From assembly GCF_000245735.1 (NCBI RefSeq), contig NZ_AHTH01000002.1:1-64000 (forward strand): 64,000 nt of DNA, written 5' to 3'. This DNA comes from Alishewanella jeotgali KCTC 22429. GTDB taxonomy: Bacteria; Pseudomonadota; Gammaproteobacteria; Enterobacterales; Alteromonadaceae. A program made the translations under genes and the position numbers. This document shows, piece after piece, positions 44,567 to 52,742 of the stretch (positions within the stretch are counted from its first letter, which is position 1; every line of letters begins with the position of its first letter). The notes beneath the pieces were generated by a model. That model was not told where the DNA came from, did no database searches, and saw nothing but the letters and a program-made list of their open reading frames with translations.

Positions 44567-45700
44567 ATGTCGCTATGTTCTACAGAGCTTGATATCTTTA
44601 CACAAAAATTTGACACTACCTATGAAGACAAAGCGTTAAGTGTCCGTGGACAATTTTTGTGTTCTTATCCGCTTAACAAACTCAAAAATATTACTCTCGA
44701 TGAGTATGTAATCGGCAAGGGCACAGCGTCATTTTGTGCGTGTGTCGAAGCAAAGACCAAGGCTTGGGCAAATATGCAAGGTGCAACTGCAAACAAGTTT
44801 GGTATTTACTTCGGCAAGACAAAATCTGATCCAACAATGAAATACCGCTTTACTCAGAAGTTTGGAAAGACAAAAAATGAAGCTTTTAATGGAGTTAAGG
44901 ACGCACTACTAGATCTTATCGAAGCAGGTAGGTCGAAAAGCTTTAGCGAGATTGACGATAACCCACTTTCTCAGATGTTCAAGGCCAAGATATTGAGCCT
45001 TTACTTTCCAGAGCTGTACTTGAATATATGCAGTTCCGAACATCTCAAAAAAATTGCTTTGGATATGAAAATTCCGGAGCAACAATTCGTGAGCGAGTAT
45101 CAGCATTTGTTAGTCGAAAGAAAAATGGCGAACACGATCACTAAGAAGTGGAGCAACCCAAAATTCATGTCATTTCTTTACGCTAAGTTTATTCGTGGCG
45201 ATTTGAACACAACTCCGTCAGCGGCAGTCAAAAAACCTCGACAACAAGTCAGGCAGAGAGTTAATTTCGAAGACATTGCTGCAAACCGAGATGCCATAGG
45301 TAAGGTAAGTGAAGAGTTCGCCATCGAATGGGAAAGAAATCGATTAATCGGCCTCGGCTATCAAGAGTTGGTAGCGAAAATAGAAGATAGACGTGACATT
45401 CCATCCTATGGATATGACTACCTTTCTTTTAGTGCACCAGGGCAGGAAAGATACATTGAGGTTAAATCAGTCGGCCGGGATAGAAAAGGAAACTGCTACC
45501 GGTTTTATCTTTCAGAGAACGAACTTTCGACTTCCAACTCTGATGAGAACTGTAATCAATACTACTTTTATCTAGTGCTCTTTGGTAAGGATGGAAAACC
45601 ATGCGACCTTTTGGCGAGACACGCCAAAGAGTTTTATACGAGTAGTGAAATAAGTCCCTGTGCGTATGTGGTGAGGTTTGATCTTGAAGACCGTAGTTAG
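44567..45700 (+). CDS. DUF3883-type protein (putative PD-(D/E)XK-like domain)
   Basis: A 377-residue protein. The C-terminal part (about 245-377) has GYDYLSFSAPGQERYIEVKS, then RFYLSENEL, which is the DUF3883 pattern; the D...ExK arrangement resembles a nuclease core. The N-terminal ~200 residues (MSLCSTELDIFTQKFDTTYEDK onward, cited in part) are not recognised. CGGAGAAC precedes the ATG. The gene is AT-rich compared with sbcC, suggesting separate acquisition. DUF3883 proteins often sit in restriction loci. The flanking 44304-44566 holds nothing else I can see. Confidence 0.7.
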   Translation: MSLCSTELDIFTQKFDTTYEDKALSVRGQFLCSYPLNKLKNITLDEYVIGKGTASFCACVEAKTKAWANMQGATANKFGIYFGKTKSDPTMKYRFTQKFGKTKNEAFNGVKDALLDLIEAGRSKSFSEIDDNPLSQMFKAKILSLYFPELYLNICSSEHLKKIALDMKIPEQQFVSEYQHLLVERKMANTITKKWSNPKFMSFLYAKFIRGDLNTTPSAAVKKPRQQVRQRVNFEDIAANRDAIGKVSEEFAIEWERNRLIGLGYQELVAKIEDRRDIPSYGYDYLSFSAPGQERYIEVKSVGRDRKGNCYRFYLSENELSTSNSDENCNQYYFYLVLFGKDGKPCDLLARHAKEFYTSSEISPCAYVVRFDLEDRS

Positions 45701-46157
45701 CCATTTCGCTCGTGACGGGTTTGCAAGACAATAAATCTGATTGCTTTACGCTGCATTTCAAGTGGCAAATTGTGGCGACGGCACATCCGTATTTTGCTCG
45801 TAGTTGACCACTACAAACTTTACCCTTACAGCGGAAGATTTGGCGCACCAAGTAGCAGCCCTTTAAGCTCAGCGCCATGTATAAAATAACTGCGCCAACA
45901 CTTTGGCACTGATAATAAAAATAGTCTGCCTGAAAAACATACACTGAACACTTACACAGTGTGGCGCTATTTTGGTAACGGCGTATTCTGTAGCGACAGG
46001 ACGTAATGTGTCGCTGTAGTTAACACTTCTGGTGTGAATTGCGGTTGATAAAGGGGTAGGTGCCGGATGCACCAACACGGAACAGGACAGGGCATGATGC
46101 CGATAATATTACAGGTAAGTTTGGGCAGGGATGCCAAACGCATTACAGGAGGCGACC

Positions 46158-46475
46158 ATGAATATGCTGCAACAGGATCTGTTTTTAATTACGCTGGAAT
46201 CGCAATTCCGTGACATCTTTCAAACCAGTAAGGCTGGTAGAGATAATAGTGAACAGCGGCTGCGGGCTCAGGGTTTTATCCATGCTGGTGAACTGTTAGA
46301 GCTTTGTACACGCCAACAGGTACAGCAGTTAATGGAGCGAGTGCATCTGGAGGTATTTGGTATTCACATTAGTGAGCGGCAACCTGCCGAGGCCCGGCGT
46401 CGGCAACAGGCATTACAGCTTGGCGATTATGATTACTTTGATGAGCCGGCATTTATTCGATCACAGCGAGAGTAA
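46158..46475 (+). CDS. Hypothetical 105-aa protein, repeat copy 2
   Basis: Same 105-residue protein as at 12021 with three substitutions that I count (Lys to Arg, Gln to Glu, Arg to His). The same AGGAGGCG ribosome site precedes the ATG. Conservation of the frame argues for function. Longer upstream readings are artefacts. Confidence 0.7.
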   Translation: MNMLQQDLFLITLESQFRDIFQTSKAGRDNSEQRLRAQGFIHAGELLELCTRQQVQQLMERVHLEVFGIHISERQPAEARRRQQALQLGDYDYFDEPAFIRSQRE

Positions 46476-46504
46476 AGCACTGAAGCCAACAACAATAGAT
46501 AAAC

Positions 46505-46538
46505 TGCGACTTATTTTGTCGTAGTAAGAGGTTAGACT
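46505..46538 (+). promoter_or_regulatory. Regulon palindrome and -10 upstream of sirtuin copy 2
   Basis: TGCGAC-TTATTTT-GTCGTA (46505-46523), 9 bp, TAGACT (46533-46538). It is a slightly better palindrome than in copy 1. Confidence 0.75.
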
Positions 46539-46597
46539 GCTGTCACGATTAACTCCATCGTTTGATATAGCGTTTATTTAATGAGCAGGTGAGTACA

Positions 46598-47287
46598 TTG
46601 AATCAGCAAGCAATCAAAATCGTGATTATCAGTGGTGCCGGTATCAGCGCTGAGAGTGGCTTAGCGACCTTTCGCGATCCCGATGGCTTATGGCAGCAAT
46701 ATGATCTGGAAGACCTAGCCACACCACAAGCCTTTGCGCGTAACCCCGCATTAGTGCATCGCTTTTATAATTCGCGGCGCATACAAGCAGCGAAAGCCGA
46801 GCCCAATGCAGCGCATTTAGCCATTGCCAAGTTAGAGCAAGCCTTTAACGTGGTGGTGGTAACGCAGAATGTCGATGATTTGCATGAGCGGGCAGGGTCG
46901 AGCAAGGTGCTGCATTTGCATGGCAAATTAAATGAAGCGCGCAGCAGCAAAAATCCAAATCTGATTGAAGTTATCGGTCAGCGCGAATTAAAAGTGGGAG
47001 AGCTCGCCGCTGATGGCTCAGCGCTGCGCCCTAATATCGTATGGTTTGGCGAAGATGTGCCAGCTATGCAGCCTGCCATTAGAGAGATCAAAAGTGCTGA
47101 TAAAATTCTGGTTGTAGGAACTTCGCTGCAAGTTTATCCGGCTGCCTCATTACTATTTTACGCACGGGATGATGCAGAGAAAGTCCTTATTAACTTGGAA
47201 GCCACTGATACTGATGCCGGGTATCAATTTATTCAAGGAAAAGCGGCTACGGAAGTTCCGAAGTTAGTAAAGAAGTGGTTAGGCTGA
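46598..47287 (+). CDS. Sir2-family NAD-dependent deacylase, copy 2 (zinc-less)
   Basis: A 229-residue sirtuin that differs from copy 1 at about a dozen positions and at the C terminus (ends KKWLG). All NAD motifs (GAGISAESG, TQNVDD, LHLHGK) are intact and the four zinc cysteines are again absent. TTG 46598 is the equivalent of the copy 1 start; a GTG 9 nt upstream is also in frame. Changes cluster near the end of the Rossmann domain (EDVPAMQ, KSADK, RDDAEK), compatible with slow divergence under selection. Confidence 0.85.
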   Translation: MNQQAIKIVIISGAGISAESGLATFRDPDGLWQQYDLEDLATPQAFARNPALVHRFYNSRRIQAAKAEPNAAHLAIAKLEQAFNVVVVTQNVDDLHERAGSSKVLHLHGKLNEARSSKNPNLIEVIGQRELKVGELAADGSALRPNIVWFGEDVPAMQPAIREIKSADKILVVGTSLQVYPAASLLFYARDDAEKVLINLEATDTDAGYQFIQGKAATEVPKLVKKWLG

Positions 47288-47389
47288 TTGCAAATTAATT
47301 TCAGTTTCTCTAAAGTTCTAGCCGTTGCTCAGTTCAGCTGGGATAAGAGCATTTAGTAGCCGATACTTCGGGTGTTTAAAAGGATTTAA

Positions 47390-47953
47390 ATGAAAGTCTA
47401 TCAAATTTATGACGTTTGGATGGCGCTTCGAAAAGCCGGGGCTAACCTGTTAATTTTAAGCGTTATTGCAAGTTTTATCTGCTACCTGTTCGATTTGCTG
47501 CAATTTTTGCCGCTGATCCTGTTAGTGATCTTAATCCAAAGCACAATTATCTATCGGGCAAATCATCTTTATAAAATTGATCAGGTAACTCAAACCTTTA
47601 CCTTTCCAGCAAGTGATCTTGAAAACAGTATTCTGGCCATTGTGTTAATGCAGCCGTACTGGAATTTGATGCGACGAAAATCGGTACCACTTTCTACAAT
47701 TGAGAATCTGTATCTAGATACTCAGCGCTGGAACACTAAGCAGCAAGTTGTTACTGGAACAACTGCCAAAGGGAAGACAAAATTCAAACAAACTACTAAA
47801 AAGCATGTTCGATATTGCCTGAATGTAGCTGGTGCTTTTGGTTCAGCGAATCTTGATTTTCTAAGTCGTCAAAAGCGCGATGAGGTACGCAACGCGTTAC
47901 AGCAAAGTGTTAAAAATGCCTCCATAGATAGCAAAGTTTCTGAGATGGCATAA
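47390..47953 (+). CDS. Small membrane protein of unknown function
   Basis: A 187-residue protein with two predicted membrane helices near residues 20-52 (NLLILSVIASFICYLF and LPLILLVILIQSTIIY) and a cytoplasmic part (IENLYLDTQRWNTKQQ) that looks like a small PH-like or lipid-associated domain; not recognised. AAAGGA precedes the ATG by 5-6 nt. It is followed at 22 nt by another membrane protein, likely an operon. Confidence 0.6.
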   Translation: MKVYQIYDVWMALRKAGANLLILSVIASFICYLFDLLQFLPLILLVILIQSTIIYRANHLYKIDQVTQTFTFPASDLENSILAIVLMQPYWNLMRRKSVPLSTIENLYLDTQRWNTKQQVVTGTTAKGKTKFKQTTKKHVRYCLNVAGAFGSANLDFLSRQKRDEVRNALQQSVKNASIDSKVSEMA

Positions 47954-47975
47954 TTTTTAAGCAACAAGGATGTTT

Positions 47976-49058
47976 ATGAAAGTATTACGTTTTATTGTTT
48001 TTATCATATTCTTTTTAGGCTCCGGCGTTTTCCTGTTACCACTGGCGTATGATTCGGTATTGTTTTTAGTGCACCAACATGCAAGTGAAGCTATTGCTCG
48101 AGTACATCTACGTTTTGTACCAGACAAAGAGTTCAATATTCACCTTAAAGCTGCGCTAGAGGAAAATGAAATTGAGCTTGCTAATATTATCCGTGAAATT
48201 GGCACAGAGCAGGGTATCGAATTTGAACCCGCTCTTATCAGCCAGCTTGATAAAGAGAATGGTTCCTGGCAAACGGTCTCACGCAACAGTCGTAAGGTTT
48301 TAGAGGGAGCTAAAACAGGCGAAATTACTTCAGGATATGCAATGGCTGGTGCTTTGGGCTCTGATCTATTTGGCATATCGGATTTTCGCGATCTAGCAAA
48401 TGAATTCCAAGCTTATCCGGATTACAACTCCTTTAACGTGAGCTTGTCCCTAGTCGGCGTGGTTGGCACCGCATTGACTGTATCGGCAATTTTTAATGGT
48501 GGTAGTAGCGCTGTAGCCGGCGTGCCTCTAAGATCTTCTGTTACTGCCATAAAAGGAGCCAAAAAAGCCGGTAAATTATCAAAGAAACTTGAGAAATTTG
48601 TCTCAGGTCATCTGGACAACATCGTAGATAAAAATGCCGTTGACGAACTAGCTCTCGCTTTTAAAAAAATCGACATTGACTCAATCAATAAAAAGCAAGC
48701 CGATGAATTGCTTGAACTTAGCAAAAAGTCAGTCAACATTAAGGCTCTTGAACCTTTAGCTTCCGGTGTTGATGATCTGCGAGTTATCAGCGGTAGTTCC
48801 GGATTTCTGGGACTTTCACGAACCCTAGCTATTGCAGATGACTTTAACGATACCGCCCGTTTGTCAAAACTTGCTAAAGCTACGAAAAGCCGCTACGCAG
48901 GCTACATCACTCTGGCTCCGAAGTTGGCAAAATCTATCACTAAAGCACTGCGCATATTGCTTGAGGCTATTGCAACCCTTATTAGCGCCGTGATTTGGTT
49001 GTTGGGGTTAGTTTGGTATCTCTTCAGCGCAGTAAGGCTAGTTTTCAGGCGGACATAG
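47976..49058 (+). CDS. Membrane-anchored protein of unknown function
   Basis: A 360-residue protein with an N-terminal membrane helix (residues 3-27) and a C-terminal hydrophobic segment (about 330-355, LLEAIATLISAVIWLLGLVW). Between them lies a helical region with GSDLFGISDFRDL and a hydrophobic VSLVGVVGTALTVSAIFNGGSS stretch that could be a third membrane segment. No known domain; a role as envelope or toxin-associated protein cannot be judged. The second ATG (47976) is used because AAGGA lies 5 nt before it. Confidence 0.6.
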   Translation: MKVLRFIVFIIFFLGSGVFLLPLAYDSVLFLVHQHASEAIARVHLRFVPDKEFNIHLKAALEENEIELANIIREIGTEQGIEFEPALISQLDKENGSWQTVSRNSRKVLEGAKTGEITSGYAMAGALGSDLFGISDFRDLANEFQAYPDYNSFNVSLSLVGVVGTALTVSAIFNGGSSAVAGVPLRSSVTAIKGAKKAGKLSKKLEKFVSGHLDNIVDKNAVDELALAFKKIDIDSINKKQADELLELSKKSVNIKALEPLASGVDDLRVISGSSGFLGLSRTLAIADDFNDTARLSKLAKATKSRYAGYITLAPKLAKSITKALRILLEAIATLISAVIWLLGLVWYLFSAVRLVFRRT

Positions 49059-49326
49059 TTTTTAGGTACTATGAAATTAATAAACATATGCACAAAGCTT
49101 GTAGATTAAGCGCTTATAATCATAATGCTTGTTTTTCATTTAGAAACATTGATTAGCTTAGCACGATTAAAAATTTATCTGCCACTAAAGAGACGCCCAA
49201 ACTGTACAACAATGACTAATAAGGGTAAATTCAGTAGCAATCGCTAATTCAGGGACGAACTGATTTGTGCGGCAGTTTACAGTACATAACTTAAGCTAAT
49301 GCCCAAGCCGACAGTAACAGGGAAAA

Positions 49327-52300
49327 ATGCAAAAGATGATATCAACAAATTTTGAATTTTTAAGGCCGGAAAACGACAACCTGGCAAACCTGTGCGCCTT
49401 AGCTGAAGCAGTGTTGTATATCGATCCGGGTAGCACATTAGTGCGCCTGCGTAGCTTTGCTGAAGAACTTACCAAAACCATTTATAAAGAAGAATTGCTG
49501 CCGCGTATGCCGCAGGCAAGTTTTTATGAACTGCTAAAAAGCCCCGTTTTTGAAGATTGTGTAAGTAAATCCCTCATCTACCAAATTAACTTTATAAGGG
49601 TTAAAGGCAACGATACCGCCCACGGTGCTGAAGGGGAGTTACAAAATGCACAAATGGCACTGCGTACGGCTCATCAACTGGCCATTTACCTGGCGGTAAA
49701 ATATTACAGTAAAGATCAAAATCAAATACCCGGCTTTGCCGAGGTACCGGATCCGAGCAAAACACTTAATCAGCTGCAAAAAACGGTATTTGAGTACGAA
49801 AAAGAGCTGAAAAAGCAGCAAGAAGATCTGGAAAAGGTTTTTGAAAAACTGGATGCCGAACGCGCTAAAAATGCCGATAAAATTGGCTTACCGCCTAAAC
49901 CTGTACTGCAACAGCAGAAGCAGCAAAGCCAGCAAGTGGCTGATAGCCTGCAGTGGAGTGAAGCAAAAACCCGGGCATTAATGATCGATGCCATGCTATT
50001 ACAAGCAGGTTGGGATGTCTCTGATCCGGAAAAGGTTGGGCAAGAAGTTGAGGTCGACTTTCCCAATAACCCAAGTGGCAAAGGCTTTGTCGATTATGTG
50101 TTGTGGGCTGACAACGGCCAGCCATTGGCGGTAGTCGAGGCGAAAAAGTCGGGTAACACCAGTTTACAGGCTGGGCGTGAGCAGGCGCGCATGTATGCAG
50201 ACTCACTTGAACGAATGGGGTATCAACGGCCGGTTATCTTTTATACCAATGGTTATGAAACCTTTATCTGGGATGATACCCAATATAATACCTACCGGCC
50301 GGTATATGGCTTTTATAGCAAAGACAGCCTAGATTATTTGATTTACCAGCGAAACTACCGCGCTGCAGAGTTAGAGCGATTTAACCCAGATTTAAATATC
50401 GCCGATCGGCCTTATCAAATTGAAGCGATAAAAACCGTAGCCGAACATTTTCAGAACCAGCGACGTAAAGCATTAATCATTCAGGCTACTGGCACAGGCA
50501 AAACCCGTGTTGCCATTGCTCTGGCAGAATTATTACTTAGAACCGGTTGGGCCAAACGTGTGCTGTTCCTCTGTGATCGCAAAGAGTTACGGGTACAAGC
50601 TGACGATGCATTTAAACAAAACTTACCCTCAGAGCCACGCTGTGTCATTGGCGAAACGAATAAAATAGATCAAAGCGCCAGGGTATATATCGCTACTTAC
50701 CCTGGCATGATGAACCGTTTCGCCCAGCTGGATGTTGGTTTTTTTGACCTTATCATTGCTGATGAGTCACATCGTAGTATTTACAATAAATACCGCGACT
50801 TATTCGAGTACTTTGATGCGTTACAGGTTGGCTTAACCGCAACGCCAGTGAAGTTTATTAGCCGCAATACATTTGATATTTTTGATTGCGAAGCCACCGA
50901 TCCTACCTTTGAGTTTGGCTTGGATGCCGCTATTAATAATGAGCCACCTTATCTGGTGCCGTTTCGGGTAAAAGATCTTACTACGGATTTTTTGCGTGAC
51001 GGTATTCACTATAGCCAGCTAACTACAGAGCAACAGCGTCAATTAGAAGAAGATTTGGGCGAAGACGAAGCGCGAAAAACAACCATAGCGGGTAAAGATA
51101 TCGGCCGGAAAATTTTCAGTGAAGATACGGATCGTATCATTCTTGAAAACCTGATCAACAATGGCATCAAAGATGAAACCGGCTCCCTGGTTGGGAAAAC
51201 CATTATTTTTGCCCAGCGCCAAGACCATGCTGAACATTTAGCCAAGTTATTCTGTGAAAAGTTATATCCACAATATGGCGCAAAGGTTTGCAAGGTTATC
51301 CATAACGATATTCCGCATGTTGAAAGTTTAATTAAAGAGTTTAAAAAGGCCGATAACGATTTTCGCATCGCCATTTCGGTAGATATGCTCGATACCGGCA
51401 TCGACGTACCCGAGGTAGTCAACCTGGTTTTTGCTAAACCGGTTAAAAGCTGGGTGAAGTTCTGGCAAATGATTGGCCGTGGCACTCGGTTGCGGCAAAA
51501 TTTGTTTGGCCCGGGTAAGCACAAAACAGAATTTCTGATTTTCGACCATTACGGCAACTTTGAGTTTTTCGAGCAGGAATATCAGGAGCCTGAAGATACC
51601 GGTGGAAAATCTTTACTACAATCCACCTTCGAAGCACGTTTAACGCTGGCACAGGCGGCATTAAAACATAATCATGCCGAAGCATTTGATGCCGCAGTGG
51701 CCTTGTTGCGGGCAGATATCAATGATCTACCCGATAACAGTGTCGCAGTTAGGCGGAAATTGCGTATCGTTCATCAACTACAACAAACCGATTTACTAAA
51801 CAAGCTGGATGCGAAAACCCTGCATCTGTTGCTAAACGACATTGCTCCCTTAATGTCGGCTCGCGTACTGCGTGATAAGCATGCAACGCAGTTAGATAAA
51901 TTGATGGCCACTATAGAGCGCTGCATGGTAGAGCAAGCCAGCTGCTTCGCAGATGGCCGCAACGAATTATTAGCTGATCTGGATAAATTGGCCGTCAATA
52001 TTCAGGCTGTGCGGCAAAAAGATGAAATTATTGCCAAAGTACGCAGTGGCGCATTCTGGCAAAACCCCAGTATTCCTTCGCTAGAACATGTTCGGGAAGA
52101 GTTGCGTGGCATTATGAAGTACCGCCAACCAGGCACCGGCCCGTTTTATGAAACTGCCACAACCCGCACCCTGGATGGTGGGATAAAAGAAGCTGTGCGA
52201 GAAGTGAAAATTGCTGGTGCAGACGAGGCCATGTTATACCGGCGAAGGCTAAAAACCATTTTAGAGCAAATGATTGCCGCTAACCCGACATTGCAAAAAA

Positions 52301-52740
52301 TCCGTAAAGGCGAGCCTATTGCTGAGCACGAGCTGCAAAGCCTTACCTCAACCATACTCACCAGCCACCCAGGCGTCAGCCTTGAAGTGCTAAACGAGTT
52401 TTATGGCAGAACCGCCAAAGAGCTGCATATCACAGTACGGGAAATGATTGGGGTAGATGTGCAAGCCATAGAGGAACACTTTAAACGGTTCCTGCACAGC
52501 CACCCGAGCTTAACAGCAAAGCAGGTAAATTTTATGAACCTGCTGAAAACCTATATCGCGCAGCATGGCAGTATTGTCATTGAAAAGCTGTATGACGCCC
52601 CCTTTACTGCTGTATCGCACGAGGGTATCGATGGCGTATTTGCTGCTGACGACATTACCGATTTAATTTCTGTGCTTAAACCCTTTATGCAAACTGTACC
52701 GCCAATAACATCAAACCAACCTATCGCTTCACAGGAGTGA
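49327..52740 (+). CDS. hsdR: Type I restriction endonuclease subunit R
   Basis: A 1137-residue HsdR. The first ~130 residues form a DUF4145-like helical domain (NLCALAEAVLYIDPGSTLVRLRSF), followed by the nuclease core VDYVLWADNG...VVEAKKSG (about 256-276), then a DEAD-like motor with QATGTGKTRVA (about 385), IIADESHRS (475), GLTATP, and VDMLDTGIDVPEVVN; the C-terminal region is helical. It cuts DNA after translocation when assembled with HsdM and HsdS. The stop is 2 nt before the rmuC start. Confidence 0.93.
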   Translation: MQKMISTNFEFLRPENDNLANLCALAEAVLYIDPGSTLVRLRSFAEELTKTIYKEELLPRMPQASFYELLKSPVFEDCVSKSLIYQINFIRVKGNDTAHGAEGELQNAQMALRTAHQLAIYLAVKYYSKDQNQIPGFAEVPDPSKTLNQLQKTVFEYEKELKKQQEDLEKVFEKLDAERAKNADKIGLPPKPVLQQQKQQSQQVADSLQWSEAKTRALMIDAMLLQAGWDVSDPEKVGQEVEVDFPNNPSGKGFVDYVLWADNGQPLAVVEAKKSGNTSLQAGREQARMYADSLERMGYQRPVIFYTNGYETFIWDDTQYNTYRPVYGFYSKDSLDYLIYQRNYRAAELERFNPDLNIADRPYQIEAIKTVAEHFQNQRRKALIIQATGTGKTRVAIALAELLLRTGWAKRVLFLCDRKELRVQADDAFKQNLPSEPRCVIGETNKIDQSARVYIATYPGMMNRFAQLDVGFFDLIIADESHRSIYNKYRDLFEYFDALQVGLTATPVKFISRNTFDIFDCEATDPTFEFGLDAAINNEPPYLVPFRVKDLTTDFLRDGIHYSQLTTEQQRQLEEDLGEDEARKTTIAGKDIGRKIFSEDTDRIILENLINNGIKDETGSLVGKTIIFAQRQDHAEHLAKLFCEKLYPQYGAKVCKVIHNDIPHVESLIKEFKKADNDFRIAISVDMLDTGIDVPEVVNLVFAKPVKSWVKFWQMIGRGTRLRQNLFGPGKHKTEFLIFDHYGNFEFFEQEYQEPEDTGGKSLLQSTFEARLTLAQAALKHNHAEAFDAAVALLRADINDLPDNSVAVRRKLRIVHQLQQTDLLNKLDAKTLHLLLNDIAPLMSARVLRDKHATQLDKLMATIERCMVEQASCFADGRNELLADLDKLAVNIQAVRQKDEIIAKVRSGAFWQNPSIPSLEHVREELRGIMKYRQPGTGPFYETATTRTLDGGIKEAVREVKIAGADEAMLYRRRLKTILEQMIAANPTLQKIRKGEPIAEHELQSLTSTILTSHPGVSLEVLNEFYGRTAKELHITVREMIGVDVQAIEEHFKRFLHSHPSLTAKQVNFMNLLKTYIAQHGSIVIEKLYDAPFTAVSHEGIDGVFAADDITDLISVLKPFMQTVPPITSNQPIASQE

Positions 52741-52742
52741 CA

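Larger units (their letters stand above)
45924..47279 (+). repeat. Long direct repeat, copy 2
   Basis: Second copy of the segment at 11786-13142, same orientation, containing leader, 105-aa gene, palindrome and sirtuin. The preceding 45701-45922 has no gene I can identify; the leader 45924-46157 has only the degenerate palindrome CAGGAC-N7-GTCGCT (45997-46015), conserved with copy 1. The 34-kb interval between copies could be lost or gained by homologous recombination. Confidence 0.9.

Noticed and set aside
12368-46538. LexA (SOS) box
   Set aside because: The gammaproteobacterial box is CTG-N10-CAG; the palindrome here is CGAC-N7-GTCG and does not match.
11786-47279. Composite transposon with repeats as insertion sequences
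   Set aside because: The repeats encode a sirtuin and a small protein, have no transposase and no terminal inverted repeats, and I see no target duplication outside them.
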